A program made the translations under genes and the position numbers. Of a stretch of 5,900 nt of DNA, positions 5,191-5,900 are shown in pieces (the stretch's first letter is position 1; the number at the start of each line of letters is the position of its first letter). Source of the DNA: Paracoccaceae bacterium (GTDB lineage: Bacteria > Pseudomonadota > Alphaproteobacteria > Rhodobacterales > Rhodobacteraceae); the NCBI GenBank assembly GCA_003565055.1, contig PXDM01000361.1, positions 1 through 5,900 on the forward strand. The letters run 5' to 3'. The notes under the pieces are model-generated. The model saw nothing but the letters and a program-made list of their open reading frames with translations, ran no database searches and was not told where the DNA came from.

Positions 5191-5900
5191 CTATTCCGCA
5201 GCGATCACGGGGCGTCGGTACGCGTCCGGGGCAGGGTGGTCACAGATCGGATGGACGAAGACCTGCGGGGCCTGACCGCGCGCGAAAGCCTGCGTGAGAT
5301 GCGCGCCGACATCGAGCGCGCGGCGGATCGCGACATCCATATCGAGATAGGCATAGCTGCCGAGTCGCCCCAGAAAGGTCACGCCCGGCGTGGCGCGGGC
5401 GAGCGCGTCATAGCGGGCAAGGAGCGATTTGTCGTCGAGCAGCCGGACCGGGTAATAGGGAATATCCGCGCGCCCGGCGCTGTAGCTGTATTCGCGGGTG
5501 ATCACCGAGCGGGTGAAACTGGCGGCTTCCCATGGTGCGAAATACATATGTTCGGTGATGCGCGTAAACGGCACATCCGCGTCGCAGTAATTCATCACTG
5601 CAGTGCCCTGATGAGGGGCCGCGACGCGCTCATGCTCGAAGCGCAGGCTGCGATAGCTCAGCCGCCCGAATCTTTGGTTGAAATAGTGATCCAGCGGGCC
5701 GGTATAGACATGGTGATCATAGGCGCTGGCATCCATGTTTTCGGCTCGCGTCCTGAGCCGCAGCGCGATGCGCGGGTGTTTGAGGATCGAGGCCACAAGC
5801 GCGGTATAGCCATCGCGCGGGATGCCCTGAAACCTGTGCGCGAAGTAATTGTCGTCATAGGTGAAGCGCAGCGGCAGGCGTTTGAGGATCGCGGCGGGCA
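5191..5900 (-). CDS. glf: UDP-galactopyranose mutase, C-terminal 235 residues (gene continues past the window)
   Basis: The reading frame is open from the right edge of the window to the TAG at 5191-5193; the GTG near 5796 is an internal valine, because the 34 codons before it also match the family (LPLRFTYDDNYFAHRFQGIPRDGYT). Further Glf motifs are YTGPLDHYFNQRFG, LSYRSLRFEHE, ITREYS, IPYYPVRLLDDK and the FAD-contacting FLGRLGSYAYLDMDVAI near the C-terminus, whose Tyr-x-x-Asp matches catalytic-site residues of bacterial Glf. The enzyme is a reduced-FAD protein in the cytoplasm that interconverts UDP-galactopyranose and UDP-galactofuranose, the donor for galactofuranose in O-antigen, capsule or exopolysaccharide. 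Family members are about 370-390 residues, so roughly the first 140-150 residues, with the FAD-binding GxGxxG, lie outside. No glycosyltransferase neighbour is visible. Part of its 3' end (5256-5307) recurs in diverged form downstream. Confidence 0.93.
   Translation of the reverse strand, partial: PAAILKRLPLRFTYDDNYFAHRFQGIPRDGYTALVASILKHPRIALRLRTRAENMDASAYDHHVYTGPLDHYFNQRFGRLSYRSLRFEHERVAAPHQGTAVMNYCDADVPFTRITEHMYFAPWEAASFTRSVITREYSYSAGRADIPYYPVRLLDDKSLLARYDALARATPGVTFLGRLGSYAYLDMDVAIRRALDVGAHLTQAFARGQAPQVFVHPICDHPAPDAYRRPVIAAE
5256..5307 (-). repeat. Direct repeat, copy inside the glf coding region
   Basis: This is the partner of 5079-5130, encoding GAHLTQAFARGQAPQVFV a few residues after the DMDV motif of Glf. 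Since it continues a conserved coding sequence, it is the likelier original copy. Confidence 0.6.

Noticed and set aside
5191..5796. glf tail read as a separate 201-residue protein starting at GTG 5796
   Set aside because: The frame is open further upstream to the window edge and those 34 codons also match Glf, so it is one gene cut by the window rather than a short one.

Overview
The window looks like chromosomal or large-replicon DNA of an alphaproteobacterium, probably a Rhodobacteraceae-like organism. This is an inference from the high G+C content, the strong G/C bias at third codon positions and the gene content; genus cannot be told from the sequence. All five genes look intact where they are visible, and there are no tRNA or rRNA genes, CRISPR arrays or insertion sequences.

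Left half (1-3193, plus strand): a tightly packed operon. In order it holds the last 50 codons of a malate-CoA ligase beta subunit (mtkA), the complete alpha subunit (mtkB), a double-hotdog mesaconyl-C4-CoA hydratase (meh) and a family III CoA transferase resembling mesaconyl-CoA C1-C4 CoA transferase (mct). Junctions are 12 nt, a 4-nt ATGA overlap and 4 nt, so the genes are surely co-transcribed and probably translationally coupled. Together the products can make malyl-CoA from malate (MtkAB), convert mesaconyl-C1-CoA to mesaconyl-C4-CoA (Mct) and hydrate it to (S)-citramalyl-CoA (Meh). With a malyl-CoA/citramalyl-CoA lyase encoded elsewhere, this would feed glyoxylate, acetyl-CoA and pyruvate pools. 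These are steps of the glyoxylate-assimilating cycle of the 3-hydroxypropionate bicycle, here with a malate thiokinase where Chloroflexus uses a succinyl-CoA:malate CoA transferase.

Middle (3194-4768): a GC-rich hairpin terminator separates mct from a convergent minus-strand gene for a 506-residue NAD-dependent aldehyde dehydrogenase of the ExaC/AcoD type, with a near-perfect ribosome binding site.

Right part (4769-5900): a 422-nt intergenic stretch with no convincing gene carries two abutting inverted repeats upstream of the aldehyde dehydrogenase, a weak hairpin after the next gene, and a diverged 52-nt copy of that gene's 3' end. The last gene, on the minus strand and cut by the window edge, is UDP-galactopyranose mutase (glf), a surface-polysaccharide gene with no evident metabolic link to the operon.
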